From the NCBI GenBank assembly GCA_946413655.1, contig CAMKLO010000036.1, forward strand, positions 1-33,179: a stretch of DNA of 33,179 bases, written 5' to 3'. This document shows positions 21,084-28,541 of the stretch, piece by piece; position 1 is the stretch's first letter, and the number at the start of each line of letters is the position of its first letter. The DNA comes from an uncultured Fibrobacter sp. (GTDB lineage Bacteria; Fibrobacterota; Fibrobacteria; Fibrobacterales; Fibrobacteraceae). The position numbers and the translations under genes were made by a program. The notes beneath the pieces were generated by a model. That model worked only from the letters and a program-made list of their open reading frames with translations, had not been told where the DNA came from and ran no database searches.

Positions 21084-22548
21084 CATTATCTATCTCTTGC
21101 CGGTTATCTGTGTTGTGCTGGGCGGCATGGTCGCTCTTGCTGCCGAACCGTTCTTTAGTGACGAAAACAAGCACAAGGTGCTTCCGTGGGTTTCTGCGTT
21201 CTTTATCGCGCTTGGTGTTGTGGCTTTGTATTACGCCAATACCGAAACGCTTTTGGGACTTTACGCGATGGACCCGGTTCGCCGCGTACTTTGCATGGCA
21301 ATCCTCCTCTGCGGTTTCCTCGGCATTTCGGGCCTTCAGTGGACTCTTGGCCGTGAACAGTTCAAGGGCGGCGAAGCTTATGGCCTCATGATGCTTGCCA
21401 CTAGCGGTGCAATGCTCATGACGCAGGCAATTGACTTTGTCGCATTGTTCATCGCGATGGAACTCACGAGCTTCCCGATTTACGCTCTCGTGGGCATCCG
21501 CCGCAAGGATATCAACGCGAACGAAGGCGTGTTCAAGTACTTTGTCTCGGGTGCGATTTTCAGCGCCATCTTCCTCTACGGTGTTTCGCTGATTTACGGT
21601 GCTACGGGCTCGACGCATTTCTGCGGTCAGGTGATTGACGGCCGCATAGCGATTTACAGCGTGGGCATGCTCTTTGTGATTGCGGGTCTCCTCTTCAAGG
21701 CCGGTGCCGCTCCGCTCCATTTCTGGGTGGCCGATGTCTATACGGGCGCCTCTGTCGCCGTCACGGGCTTTATGGCTGCTGTCGTGAAGGTCGGTGCTCT
21801 TGCCGCTCTCGGAACTGTCTGGGTGAGCGTCCTCGTGACGCGCTCTGGTGCCGAAGCTGTTTGGAATCTCGCTGAGTCGGTGACTGTTGCAAATCCGTCC
21901 CAGGCTTTGTTCTATGTAATCGTGGTCGTCGCGCTCCTTTCGATGGTGATTGGCGCGTTTAGCGGTCTTGCCCAAAATTCCGTGCGTCGCATCTTGGCGT
22001 TCTCCGCCGTGATGAATGCAGGCTTTATCGTGATTGGTCTCTTGCTCCCGAATTACCTCGGCAAGGGCGAAATCCAGATGGGTCCGATGTTCTACTTCCT
22101 CGTCACCTACGCCATTGCTTCTGCGGGCGCCTTGACGGGTATTGCCTACATGTCGGGCATGGATGATTGCAAGGAAAATCTCGAAGACCTCCAGGGTGCT
22201 GGTCGCCGCCGCCCGTTTGTGGCTCTTGGCGTTGCCGTGTGCCTTGCTTCGCTCGCCGGCCTTCCGCCGGTTGCTGGGTTCCTCGCCAAGTTCACGCTGT
22301 TCACCGAAGCATTCAACGCAGGTCTCGGCTGGCTTGCCATTGCTGGCTTTGGCCTTTCCTTGGTGGCTGCCGTCTATTACCTCCGCATTGCTTGCGTGCT
22401 CTTTGCCCCGGCTAAGGATAATGCTTGCTGCGGACATAGCTGCAAGGTGAGCGTCGCTTACGTCTATCTGCTCCGCTTTGCTGTGGCCGTCGCCGCTATC
22501 GCGCTCCTCGTGATTAGCGTCCACCCGGCATTCGCTCTGATTGGATAA
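21073..22548 (+). CDS. nuoN: Complex I subunit NuoN (antiporter-like)
   Basis: A 491-residue membrane subunit, the last gene of the operon. Motifs include DFVALFIAMELTSFPIYALV with the conserved Glu, GLLFKAGAAPLHFWVADVYT with the conserved Lys, and GLPPVAGFLAKFTLF. Two ATG codons (21073 and 21076) are possible; AGGGGG at 21061-21066 favours either. It overlaps nuoM by 11 bases. A REP-like hairpin and a strong terminator follow. Confidence 0.94.
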   Translation: MMNNIIYLLPVICVVLGGMVALAAEPFFSDENKHKVLPWVSAFFIALGVVALYYANTETLLGLYAMDPVRRVLCMAILLCGFLGISGLQWTLGREQFKGGEAYGLMMLATSGAMLMTQAIDFVALFIAMELTSFPIYALVGIRRKDINANEGVFKYFVSGAIFSAIFLYGVSLIYGATGSTHFCGQVIDGRIAIYSVGMLFVIAGLLFKAGAAPLHFWVADVYTGASVAVTGFMAAVVKVGALAALGTVWVSVLVTRSGAEAVWNLAESVTVANPSQALFYVIVVVALLSMVIGAFSGLAQNSVRRILAFSAVMNAGFIVIGLLLPNYLGKGEIQMGPMFYFLVTYAIASAGALTGIAYMSGMDDCKENLEDLQGAGRRRPFVALGVAVCLASLAGLPPVAGFLAKFTLFTEAFNAGLGWLAIAGFGLSLVAAVYYLRIACVLFAPAKDNACCGHSCKVSVAYVYLLRFAVAVAAIALLVISVHPAFALIG

Positions 22549-22559
22549 TGATACATGTC

Positions 22560-22581
22560 ATCCCGGACTCTGTTCCGGGAT
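22560..22581. repeat. REP-like hairpin after nuoN
   Basis: ATCCCGGA pairs with TCCGGGAT around a six-base loop, 11 bases after the nuoN stop. No T run follows. Confidence 0.55.
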
Positions 22582-22592
22582 CACCTTAAAAA

Positions 22593-22626
22593 CGTCCCGG
22601 CTGAAAAAGTCGGGATGTTTTTTTTT
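22593..22626 (+). terminator. Rho-independent terminator of the nuo operon
   Basis: CGTCCCGGCT (22593-22602) pairs with AGTCGGGATG (22608-22617) around GAAAA, ten pairs including two wobbles, followed by nine T. Confidence 0.88.
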
Positions 22627-22637
22627 GTGGCTTTATT

Positions 22638-22674
22638 TGGTACACCGATCGGTGGACCACCGAATGGTGTACTA
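22638..22674. repeat. 37-base palindrome upstream of the ATPase gene
   Basis: TGGTACACCGATCGGTGG (22638-22655), a central A, then CCACCGAATGGTGTACTA: 15 of 18 positions pair. The sequence TATTTGGTACAC at its left end (22634-22645) is repeated at 22673-22684, 39 bases on. The arrangement looks like an operator or the end of a mobile element. It lies about 60 bases before the ATG at 22735 and just upstream of a TATATATTATA stretch that could hold the -10 box. Confidence 0.75.
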
Positions 22675-22734
22675 TTTGGTACACTAAGTGGTGAACTTTT
22701 AAAAAATTATATATATTATAGCTAGAGGTTTACT

Positions 22735-23859
22735 ATGGCAGATGCTTTTATATATGGCGCGTCCGTAGAAGGTGATAATTTTACGGATCGTGAAAATGAA
22801 ACCAAAAGGCTCAAAGCTAATTTCGAACATGGCGTTAATACCTTGCTTATTTCGAACCGACGGATTGGCAAGACGTCCTTGGTTCGTCATGTCAAAAATT
22901 TGGTCAATAAGAAAAAGGTATCTGTTGTTTACCTCGATATTTTTGATTGTCGTAGTGAATACGACTTCTATAATAAACTTGCGGCTGCAGTACTTCAGCA
23001 GACTTCGTCTAAACTGGATTTGTTCTTGCAAAATGTCAAGACTTTTCTTGGACGTGTATCTCCAAGAATTACCCTTAGTCCAGACCCTACAGCGGATTTT
23101 TCCGTTTCGTTAGGGATTACGCCAAAGGAATATGCACCCGAACAGATTTTGCAATTGGCTGAAATTATTGCAAAAAAACAAGAAAAGCATATTGTTGTTT
23201 GCATAGATGAATTCCAACAAATAGGTGAATTTCCTGAGTCTGTGACTGTTCAAAAAAGACTTTGTAGCGTGTGGCAGTTGCAGCAAAATGTTTCTTACTG
23301 CTTATTTGGTAGCAAAAAACATTTAATGACCAACATCTTTCAGAATAAAAGCATGCCTTTTTTTCAGTTTGGTGATGCTATCTATCTTGGCGTTATTCCA
23401 GTAAAGAAATGGGTGCCGTTTATTTGTAAAAAGTTTAAACAGCAAGGGCTTGTCATTAATGAAGAATTAGCGGCTCGTATATGTAATGAAGTTGAAGGAT
23501 ATTCCTCTTATGTACAGCAACTGGCGTGGCTTGTGATGCTAAAAACAGAAAAGGAAGTAACTTCTAAAATTGTAGATATCGCTGTTACGGAGCTTATTTC
23601 TCAAAATGCGGCTTTGTTTATGCAGCAGACGGAGGGATTGACGAGCTATCAGATGAATATGCTTCGGGCTCTTGCTAGCGACATTCATGATGGATTTTTA
23701 TCCAAGAATGTGATGGAAGAATTCCGGCTAGGTACAAAGTCAAATGTCAATAAAATAAAGAAAATTCTCATTGACCGCGATTTGGTTGAAGTACGGGAAT
23801 CGGGTTTGTTCATCAGTGATCCTGTATTCCAAATGTGGTTTAAGAGATTCTGCTTGTAA
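22735..23859 (+). CDS. AAA-type ATPase (archaeal ATPase-like) with C-terminal winged helix
   Basis: A 374-residue P-loop protein of the PF01637-like group common in anaerobes. Walker A is SNRRIGKTS (Lys46, Thr47), in the NRRxGKTS form typical of this group. Walker B is HIVVCIDEF (Asp158, Glu159). Residues about 295-374 resemble a winged helix (LTSYQMNMLRALAS, KNVMEEFRLGTKSNVNKIKK, LIDRDLVE) and end with the family's DPVFQMWFKRF. The ATG at 22735 has AGAGG six bases upstream. Codon use is AT-richer than in the nuo genes, a sign of separate origin. Cellular role is unknown; related proteins are often isolated genes with self-regulation suggested. The palindrome upstream fits that idea but does not prove it. 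Confidence 0.82.
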   Translation: MADAFIYGASVEGDNFTDRENETKRLKANFEHGVNTLLISNRRIGKTSLVRHVKNLVNKKKVSVVYLDIFDCRSEYDFYNKLAAAVLQQTSSKLDLFLQNVKTFLGRVSPRITLSPDPTADFSVSLGITPKEYAPEQILQLAEIIAKKQEKHIVVCIDEFQQIGEFPESVTVQKRLCSVWQLQQNVSYCLFGSKKHLMTNIFQNKSMPFFQFGDAIYLGVIPVKKWVPFICKKFKQQGLVINEELAARICNEVEGYSSYVQQLAWLVMLKTEKEVTSKIVDIAVTELISQNAALFMQQTEGLTSYQMNMLRALASDIHDGFLSKNVMEEFRLGTKSNVNKIKKILIDRDLVEVRESGLFISDPVFQMWFKRFCL

Positions 23860-23979
23860 TTTTTGTATTATCTATCCAATTATCCTCGAATTTTGTTTAT
23901 TTATCTATGGTGAACGAAGTTTGTCGGAAAAGTGGGAACGAAAAATCAGAGTAAAGAGAAAGAATTTAAATTTGAGCTA

Positions 23980-24812
23980 ATGAAATTCTCAAGAATTTTT
24001 TGTTTTTTCGGCATTTTGCTTGTGTCCATTTTTTTTGAAGGATTTGGCGGGGTCCAAGTGCATCGGGGTCTTTTGATGCTTTAGTTCCTGATGCGTATGT
24101 TGGTCCTGCAATTGCTATGAAAAGTGATTCGAGTATTTGGAAAGTCAATATTTCGGCTCGGATTCCTAATAACAAACATTTGCATTTAGATGGAATTGTA
24201 AATGACGCCGTTAGTGGATATGAATATGGTTTTGGATCGACCGAAGCTGATATTTATTATGATTTCAAAATTTTTCCAGTGACCGCTTCTTTTGATTATT
24301 ACGAAAAAAAGAAATTTATGCTTGGTGGGGTTGGATTTGGACTTGGACCATATCCGTATTTTCGTTTTACGGGTGGATTTAATGTGCATTATCTTGAAAT
24401 GGGTGCATTTGTTTCGTTAGGATTGGGTGTAGTAAAATATTCCGCTTATGCTCCCTACATAGATGATCAGGGAAATATAGCGGGTGCAGGAACGAGTACG
24501 AAGGGGGTTATAGAATGTGATGGGTGCTATGAGCCTAAGCTAAATGGTAATTTTGGGTTATATATAAGTGCGTTTTTGCCTAATGATTTTGCTCTTTCAT
24601 ATTCCATATATGCATACAATACTTGGTTGCGTAGTGATTTGCAAGGTTATCCGTTAGCTTTTGATTTCCCTTTTATATTCTCGCACTATTTTGGTGGAAG
24701 TTATTTGTTCGCTCGCCATTATCAAGTGTCTTTAGGCGCGAATGTTCATTGGTGTAATTCCTTTAGCGAAATAATCTGGAATGTGGAAAGTAAGTTCTCT
24801 GTTCTGTTTTAG
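23980..24812 (+). pseudogene. Outer-membrane beta-barrel protein gene split by a one-base frameshift
   Basis: ATG at 23980 opens a signal peptide (MKFSRIFCFFGILLVSIFFE) that after GFGG runs out of frame and stops at 24083. The frame needed next, open from 24039, reads GPSASGSFDALVPDAYVG and continues without interruption into the 231-residue frame that begins at ATG 24117 and ends at TAG 24810-24812. Adding one G to the GGGG run at 24049-24052 joins the two into one protein of about 277 residues. The long part has alternating aromatic/hydrophobic strands with Gly turns and ends in SKFSVLF, a terminal Phe typical of outer-membrane barrels. So this is either a real pseudogene, a phase-variable G tract or a sequencing error. 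Function is unknown. Confidence 0.7.
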
Positions 24813-24858
24813 TTGTTTAAGCGTTTTTTTTGTATTTTGTTTTTGAAAGGGAACTAAA

Positions 24859-25419
24859 ATGATTTGTCCGAAATGTGGTGAAAAGTTCGATTATTACGAG
24901 CCCAGCTGCCCGTGGTGCGGGGCTCCGAAACCGGTTGAAGAACCGAAATCGGTTGGCGACGTTTCGCCCATGGAGGGGTCTCAGGAAAAAGAGGACGAGT
25001 GCGTTACGTTTGAGTCTCCGCGAAAGTTTGGCTCTGCAGCTTTTACTTCTTTGTGTTATGTTGGCGCTTTGTTCTGGGCTATTTTGGGTGTCATAATTTT
25101 TTTTGCTGCTGAAGGAAAATTTTCTCTTGTCGGACTAGTTTTTTTCATCGGTGCCATCTCAATTATTGTTGACGTTTCTTATTCAGGAAATAGCGTGTGT
25201 AAAATCAAATGGTATAAGGACAAATTTGTAATATGCACTCGTTCTGATGAGTTTACATTTACATTCGAAAGAGACGAACTTTACAAGATTGAGAATGATG
25301 CTTTGGGTGGGAAAATATTTGTTTTTCGCAAAAATAAACAATGCTTCTATGTCAACGAACGCGTCTTTCCTGAAGTTGTTGCTGCAATGAAAAAGGTTTA
25401 CGGCATATCGGATGAATAA
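24859..25419 (+). CDS. Zinc-ribbon membrane protein, unknown function
   Basis: A 186-residue protein. Residues 3-20 form a zinc ribbon with Cys3, Cys6, Cys17 and Cys20 (CPKCG and CPWCG). A linker rich in Pro and Glu follows. Residues about 62-83 and 88-105 are two membrane helices, and the rest (about 108-186) looks like a PH-like or bPH-type beta-rich cytoplasmic part: CKIKWYKDKFVICTR, EFTFTFERDELYKIEND, GKIFVFRKN. AAAGGGA lies 7 bases before the ATG. Its position between the barrel gene and a lipoprotein suggests an envelope-related set, which is inference only. Confidence 0.75.
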   Translation: MICPKCGEKFDYYEPSCPWCGAPKPVEEPKSVGDVSPMEGSQEKEDECVTFESPRKFGSAAFTSLCYVGALFWAILGVIIFFAAEGKFSLVGLVFFIGAISIIVDVSYSGNSVCKIKWYKDKFVICTRSDEFTFTFERDELYKIENDALGGKIFVFRKNKQCFYVNERVFPEVVAAMKKVYGISDE

Positions 25420-25452
25420 AATTTTTATTATTTTAGAGACAATCAAATTTAT

Positions 25453-25827
25453 ATGCGCTTAGTAGCTCTTTTATTAATAGTTTCGATGATGCTGTCGAGT
25501 TGTGCTTATGTCACCCCGGCGTTGTGTGTTGGTGCGTCTGTACCGATATTTTATGCTAGTGGTAAAGCTATATACCATGAAAATAAAGAGGAAACTCGGG
25601 ATTCTGTAAAACAGGCCATTGCGGATTCTTTGAAACAGGAATATCCTGCAATGCTTCAAGATTCGTTATCGGCAATGGCGGCTGATATAGCACAAAAGAA
25701 CAGGGTGCGAGAACTTAAGCAGGCTGCTTGGAGAGGGGGTGCTGTATTGCTTGTTTTTGCAGGAATTACCGCTGTCGTGATTTTACTTGCGACGCCGTTT
25801 AGAGCGAGCCCTGGGTTAGGCGATTAG
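25453..25827 (+). CDS. Small lipoprotein with C-terminal membrane segment
   Basis: A 124-residue protein. The signal MRLVALLLIVSMMLSSC is a clear lipobox with Cys17. The middle (about 40-90) is charged and helical, perhaps coiled (KEETRDSVKQAIADSLKQEY), and residues about 93-113 are a strong membrane helix (GGAVLLVFAGITAVVILLATPF). A lipid anchor at one end and a helix at the other is unusual for a short protein. No family recognised. No obvious ribosome binding site before ATG 25453. The gene lies 33 bases after the zinc-ribbon gene and may share its transcript. Confidence 0.65.
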   Translation: MRLVALLLIVSMMLSSCAYVTPALCVGASVPIFYASGKAIYHENKEETRDSVKQAIADSLKQEYPAMLQDSLSAMAADIAQKNRVRELKQAAWRGGAVLLVFAGITAVVILLATPFRASPGLGD

Positions 25828-25833
25828 AATTTC

Positions 25834-25839
25834 TATATT
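25834..25839 (+). promoter_or_regulatory. Candidate -10 box of ispF
   Basis: TATATT within TTCTATATTTT, 33 bases before the ispF ATG. The same 11-base string precedes the phosphate transporter at 26538-26548. Confidence 0.45.
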
Positions 25840-25872
25840 TTGATTGTAACATTTAATAACAGGTTTTGAATC

Positions 25873-26358
25873 ATGGACAAGATTTATCGTTCTGGTATTG
25901 GTTTTGACGTTCACAAATTGGTGGAAGGCCGCAAGTGCATTATCGGTGGTGTTGATATCCCGTACGAAAAGGGCTTGCTTGGCCACAGCGATGCGGATGT
26001 GCTTTTGCATGCGATTAGCGATGCTTTGCTCGGGGCGGCTGGTCTCGGCGACATCGGCACGTACTTTCCGGATACGGACCCGGCGTTCAAGGGCGCTGAC
26101 AGCTTGGAACTCTTGCGCAAGGTCGGCGAAGAAGTCAAGAAGGCCGGTTATGAAATCGTGAACATCGATAGCGTTGTGATGTGCGAACGCCCGAAGGTGA
26201 ACCCGCACAAGGACCAGATGAAGGCGAACATTGCCCGCGTTCTGGGCCTCGACGTAAAGCAGATTGGCATCAAGGGTACGACGACCGAAAAACTCGGCTT
26301 TACGGGCCGTGGTGAGGGTATCGCAAGCCAGGCCATCGCCATGGTGCGCTCTATTTAA
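25873..26358 (+). CDS. ispF: 2-C-methyl-D-erythritol 2,4-cyclodiphosphate synthase
   Basis: A 161-residue cytoplasmic enzyme that cyclises CDP-methylerythritol phosphate to MEcPP with release of CMP, the fifth step of the MEP isoprenoid pathway. It works as a homotrimer with a metal at each subunit interface. The metal ligands are visible as Asp12 and His14 (GIGFDVHKL) and His46 (in [20 protein letters not shown]), and the family motif [10 protein letters not shown] follows. The C-terminus carries [20 protein letters not shown]. The length is normal. It appears to be a single gene with its own promoter and terminator. In an organism with a geranylgeranyl-reductase-family enzyme nearby it fits isoprenoid or quinone synthesis. 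Confidence 0.96.
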   Translation: MDKIYRSGIGFDVHKLVEGRKCIIGGVDIPYEKGLLGHSDADVLLHAISDALLGAAGLGDIGTYFPDTDPAFKGADSLELLRKVGEEVKKAGYEIVNIDSVVMCERPKVNPHKDQMKANIARVLGLDVKQIGIKGTTTEKLGFTGRGEGIASQAIAMVRSI

Positions 26359-26400
26359 TTGCTTCAAACGTCATTCTGGACGAGTGGAACGATGTGAGAA

Positions 26401-26422
26401 ATCCAGTTGAATTTGACTGGAT
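26401..26422. repeat. Hairpin after ispF
   Basis: ATCCAGT pairs with ACTGGAT around an eight-base loop, within a REP-like stretch containing CGTCATTCTGGA. Confidence 0.45.
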
Positions 26423-26478
26423 GACGCGTTCTTTCTACTTCCTACAGCCAACTTCCATCGTCCAACTAATTTGTTGTT

Positions 26479-26516
26479 CCCGGTTCAACATGAACGGGGA
26501 TTTCTTTTTGTTTTTG
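26479..26516 (+). terminator. Probable ispF terminator
   Basis: CCCGGTTC pairs with GAACGGGG around AACAT with one G/G mismatch, followed by ATTTCTTTTTGTTTTT. Confidence 0.6.
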
Positions 26517-26539
26517 CATAGATTTTACTTCGCTTTTTC

Positions 26540-26545
26540 TATATT
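26540..26545 (+). promoter_or_regulatory. Candidate -10 box of the first Na/Pi cotransporter gene
   Basis: TATATT within TTCTATATTTT. If used, transcription starts near 26551 and the leader is about 90 bases. Confidence 0.45.
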
Positions 26546-26629
26546 TTACGCCAGCTTTACAAAATAATTCACTGCCATGAGCCCGGACTAGCTGAAAGGC
26601 AGCGACGATGATTCGGTAGTGGCGTAAAA
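26544..26629 (+). promoter_or_regulatory. Structured leader (candidate cis-regulatory RNA) of the first Na/Pi cotransporter gene
   Basis: TTTTACGCCA (26544-26553) is perfectly complementary to TGGCGTAAAA (26620-26629). Inside, CTGCC (26572-26576) pairs with GGCAG (26598-26602), and the segment GAGCCCGGACTAGCTGAAA between them is GC-rich. The ribosome binding site (AGAGGAAAA) follows directly after the closing stem. No riboswitch class I know is matched. The -10 box overlaps the outer left arm, so only the inner CGCCA/TGGCG part of the closing stem may be in the RNA. Confidence 0.5.
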
Positions 26630-26643
26630 GAGGAAAACGCTAT

Positions 26644-28350
26644 ATGGCCTGGATGGCTCTAAAAATGTTGGGATGTTTGGCGCTGCTCATGTTCGGCATG
26701 AAGTCGATGAGTGAGGCGCTGCAAAAGATGGCAGGGCCGCAGCTTCGACATGTGCTCGGCACCATGACTACAAATCGTTTTACAGGTATGCTTACCGGCA
26801 TGTTTGTTACAGCCTCTGTACAGAGTTCGACCGCCACCACGTTGATGACGGTCTCTTTTGTTAATGCGGGGCTTTTGACGCTCATGCAGGCGATTTCGAT
26901 TATCCTTGGCGCACACATCGGTACGACGGTCACCGCGTGGATTATGAGCCTCGGGTTCTCGTTCAACATCGCGAACTTCGTCTATCCGGCGTTCTTCATC
27001 GGTATCATACTTGTTTATATGAACAAGAAGCGAGTCTTGGGCGAGTTCCTGTTCGGTGTCGGTTTCCTTTTCCTTGGGCTTACGACGCTCAAGGAGACGG
27101 GCTTTAGCGTGGTGCAGGACCCGGCGGCAAACGCTTCGATTAGCGCCTTCTTCGCTCGCTTCAACGACCCGAATTTCTTCAATTCGCTGTTCTTCCTCGT
27201 GATGGGTACAGTGCTTACGTTGTGTGTGCAGTCTTCTGCAGCCATCATGGCTATCACGATGATTCTCTGCTCCACCGGCGTTTTGCACATCGACCAGGGC
27301 ATCATGCTCGTGCTTGGCGAAAACATCGGTACGACGATTACGGCGAACATCGTGGCGCTCTCCGCCAATACGCAGGCCCGCCGTGCGGCGCTTGCTCACT
27401 TTACGATTAACGTAATAGGCGTTATCTGGGTGGTGATTGTGCTCAAGTGGTTCCTCGCTGCTGTTTGCCACGTGGTCGGTTTTGACCTCGGCATTCGCCC
27501 GGGCGATGAAGGCTATGCTGGTAACCTCGCGAAAATTTCCGTGGTGCTTGCGACGTTCCACTCGGCTTTCAACGTGTCGAACACGTTTATCCAGATTTGG
27601 TTCATCAAGTACATCGAAAAGTTCGTGTGCCGCGTGATTAAGCCCAAGAACTCCGAAGAAGAAGAAGATTCCCGTTTGCATTTCATCAGCTCGGGCCTCA
27701 TGGGGACTCCTGAACTTTCGCTTCTCGAAGCGCGCAAGGAAATAAGCCTGTTTGCGACTCGCACTCACAAGATGTTCAACTTCGTGCCTAATTTGCTTGA
27801 AATGAAGGAAGAGAACGACTTTGTGAAACTGTTTGCCCGCATTGAGAAGTACGAAGGCATTAGCGACAACATGGAAATCGAAATTGCAAATTACTTGAAT
27901 AAAGTAAGCGAAGGCCGTTTGAGCCCCGAAAGCAAGACGACTATCCAGGCGATGCTCCGCGAAATTTCCGAGATTGAGAGCATTGGCGATTCATGCTATA
28001 ACATGGCCCGCGCCATCAACCGCAAGTTCCGCAGCAAGGAAGACTTCACGGAGGACCAGTATGCGCATATCAAGCATATTATGGGGCTGTGCGAAAAGGC
28101 TCTAGTGCACATGATTGCTGTGCTTGACGATTCGCAGCAGGTGGATGCGAACCGCACGCTGAACCTGGAGAACGAAATCAACGACTATCGCAAGCTCCTG
28201 AAAGAGAAGAACATCGTGGATATCGAAAACCAGAAGTACAGCTACCAGATGGGCGTGCATTACATGGACGTGGTGAACGACTGCGAAAAACTGGGCGACT
28301 ACGTGGTGAATGTGGTCGAAGCCCATGCGAACAGGAGATTTCTGGTATAA
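26644..28350 (+). CDS. Na/Pi-cotransporter family protein with PhoU-like domain (copy 1)
   Basis: A 568-residue membrane protein of the NptA/YjbB type, which moves phosphate with sodium. Two inverted transporter repeats are seen: VQSSTATT (59-66) with GAHIGTT, and VQSSAAIMA (195-203) with GENIGTT. These QSS motifs form the substrate and sodium sites in the family. Residues about 355-560 are a PhoU-like helical bundle (LEARKEISLFATRTHKMF, then SEIESIGDSCYNMARAINR and VNDCEKLGDYVVNVVEAH). AGAGGAAAA precedes the ATG at 26644. A paralogue of nearly equal length lies at 30604-32313. Direction of transport (uptake or efflux) cannot be told from sequence. Confidence 0.9.
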   Translation: MAWMALKMLGCLALLMFGMKSMSEALQKMAGPQLRHVLGTMTTNRFTGMLTGMFVTASVQSSTATTLMTVSFVNAGLLTLMQAISIILGAHIGTTVTAWIMSLGFSFNIANFVYPAFFIGIILVYMNKKRVLGEFLFGVGFLFLGLTTLKETGFSVVQDPAANASISAFFARFNDPNFFNSLFFLVMGTVLTLCVQSSAAIMAITMILCSTGVLHIDQGIMLVLGENIGTTITANIVALSANTQARRAALAHFTINVIGVIWVVIVLKWFLAAVCHVVGFDLGIRPGDEGYAGNLAKISVVLATFHSAFNVSNTFIQIWFIKYIEKFVCRVIKPKNSEEEEDSRLHFISSGLMGTPELSLLEARKEISLFATRTHKMFNFVPNLLEMKEENDFVKLFARIEKYEGISDNMEIEIANYLNKVSEGRLSPESKTTIQAMLREISEIESIGDSCYNMARAINRKFRSKEDFTEDQYAHIKHIMGLCEKALVHMIAVLDDSQQVDANRTLNLENEINDYRKLLKEKNIVDIENQKYSYQMGVHYMDVVNDCEKLGDYVVNVVEAHANRRFLV

Positions 28351-28392
28351 AATGCTGAAAAAGTGCAAGTCTTTTGAGGCTTTGCGTTAGAT

Positions 28393-28420
28393 GCCCCGGT
28401 CATTGGCTGGGGCTTTGTCT
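28393..28420 (+). terminator. Probable terminator after Na/Pi cotransporter 1
   Basis: GCCCCGG (28393-28399) pairs with CTGGGGC (28407-28413) around a seven-base loop, followed by the T-rich TTTGTCT. Confidence 0.55.
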
Positions 28421-28428
28421 TATGTTTT

Positions 28429-28452
28429 TGTAAAATCTGTGTAAAGTGTAAA
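28429..28452 (+). promoter_or_regulatory. Pho-box-like direct repeats
   Basis: TGTAAA occurs at 28429, 28440 and 28447. The first two are 11 bases apart, the period of known PhoB/PhoP boxes. The site is about 90 bases before the response-regulator ATG. A further repeat CGTAAATTCGTAAATT lies just before the gene (28520-28535). Confidence 0.35.
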
Positions 28453-28541
28453 TAAAACCTTTGCGAAGCCTTTGTTTTAGGCATTGAAATAATTAGAGGG
28501 TCTTTTTATTTTAATGTTGCGTAAATTCGTAAATTTTAAAC

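Noticed and set aside
19443..21086. 547-residue open frame on the minus strand opposite nuoM
   Set aside because: Shadow of nuoM with the same His/Arg/Glu-rich bias; no motif and no ribosome binding site.
26544..26629. Cobalamin riboswitch (because GAGCCCGGA resembles a B12 box)
   Set aside because: The large upstream core of that riboswitch is absent and the gene is a phosphate transporter.
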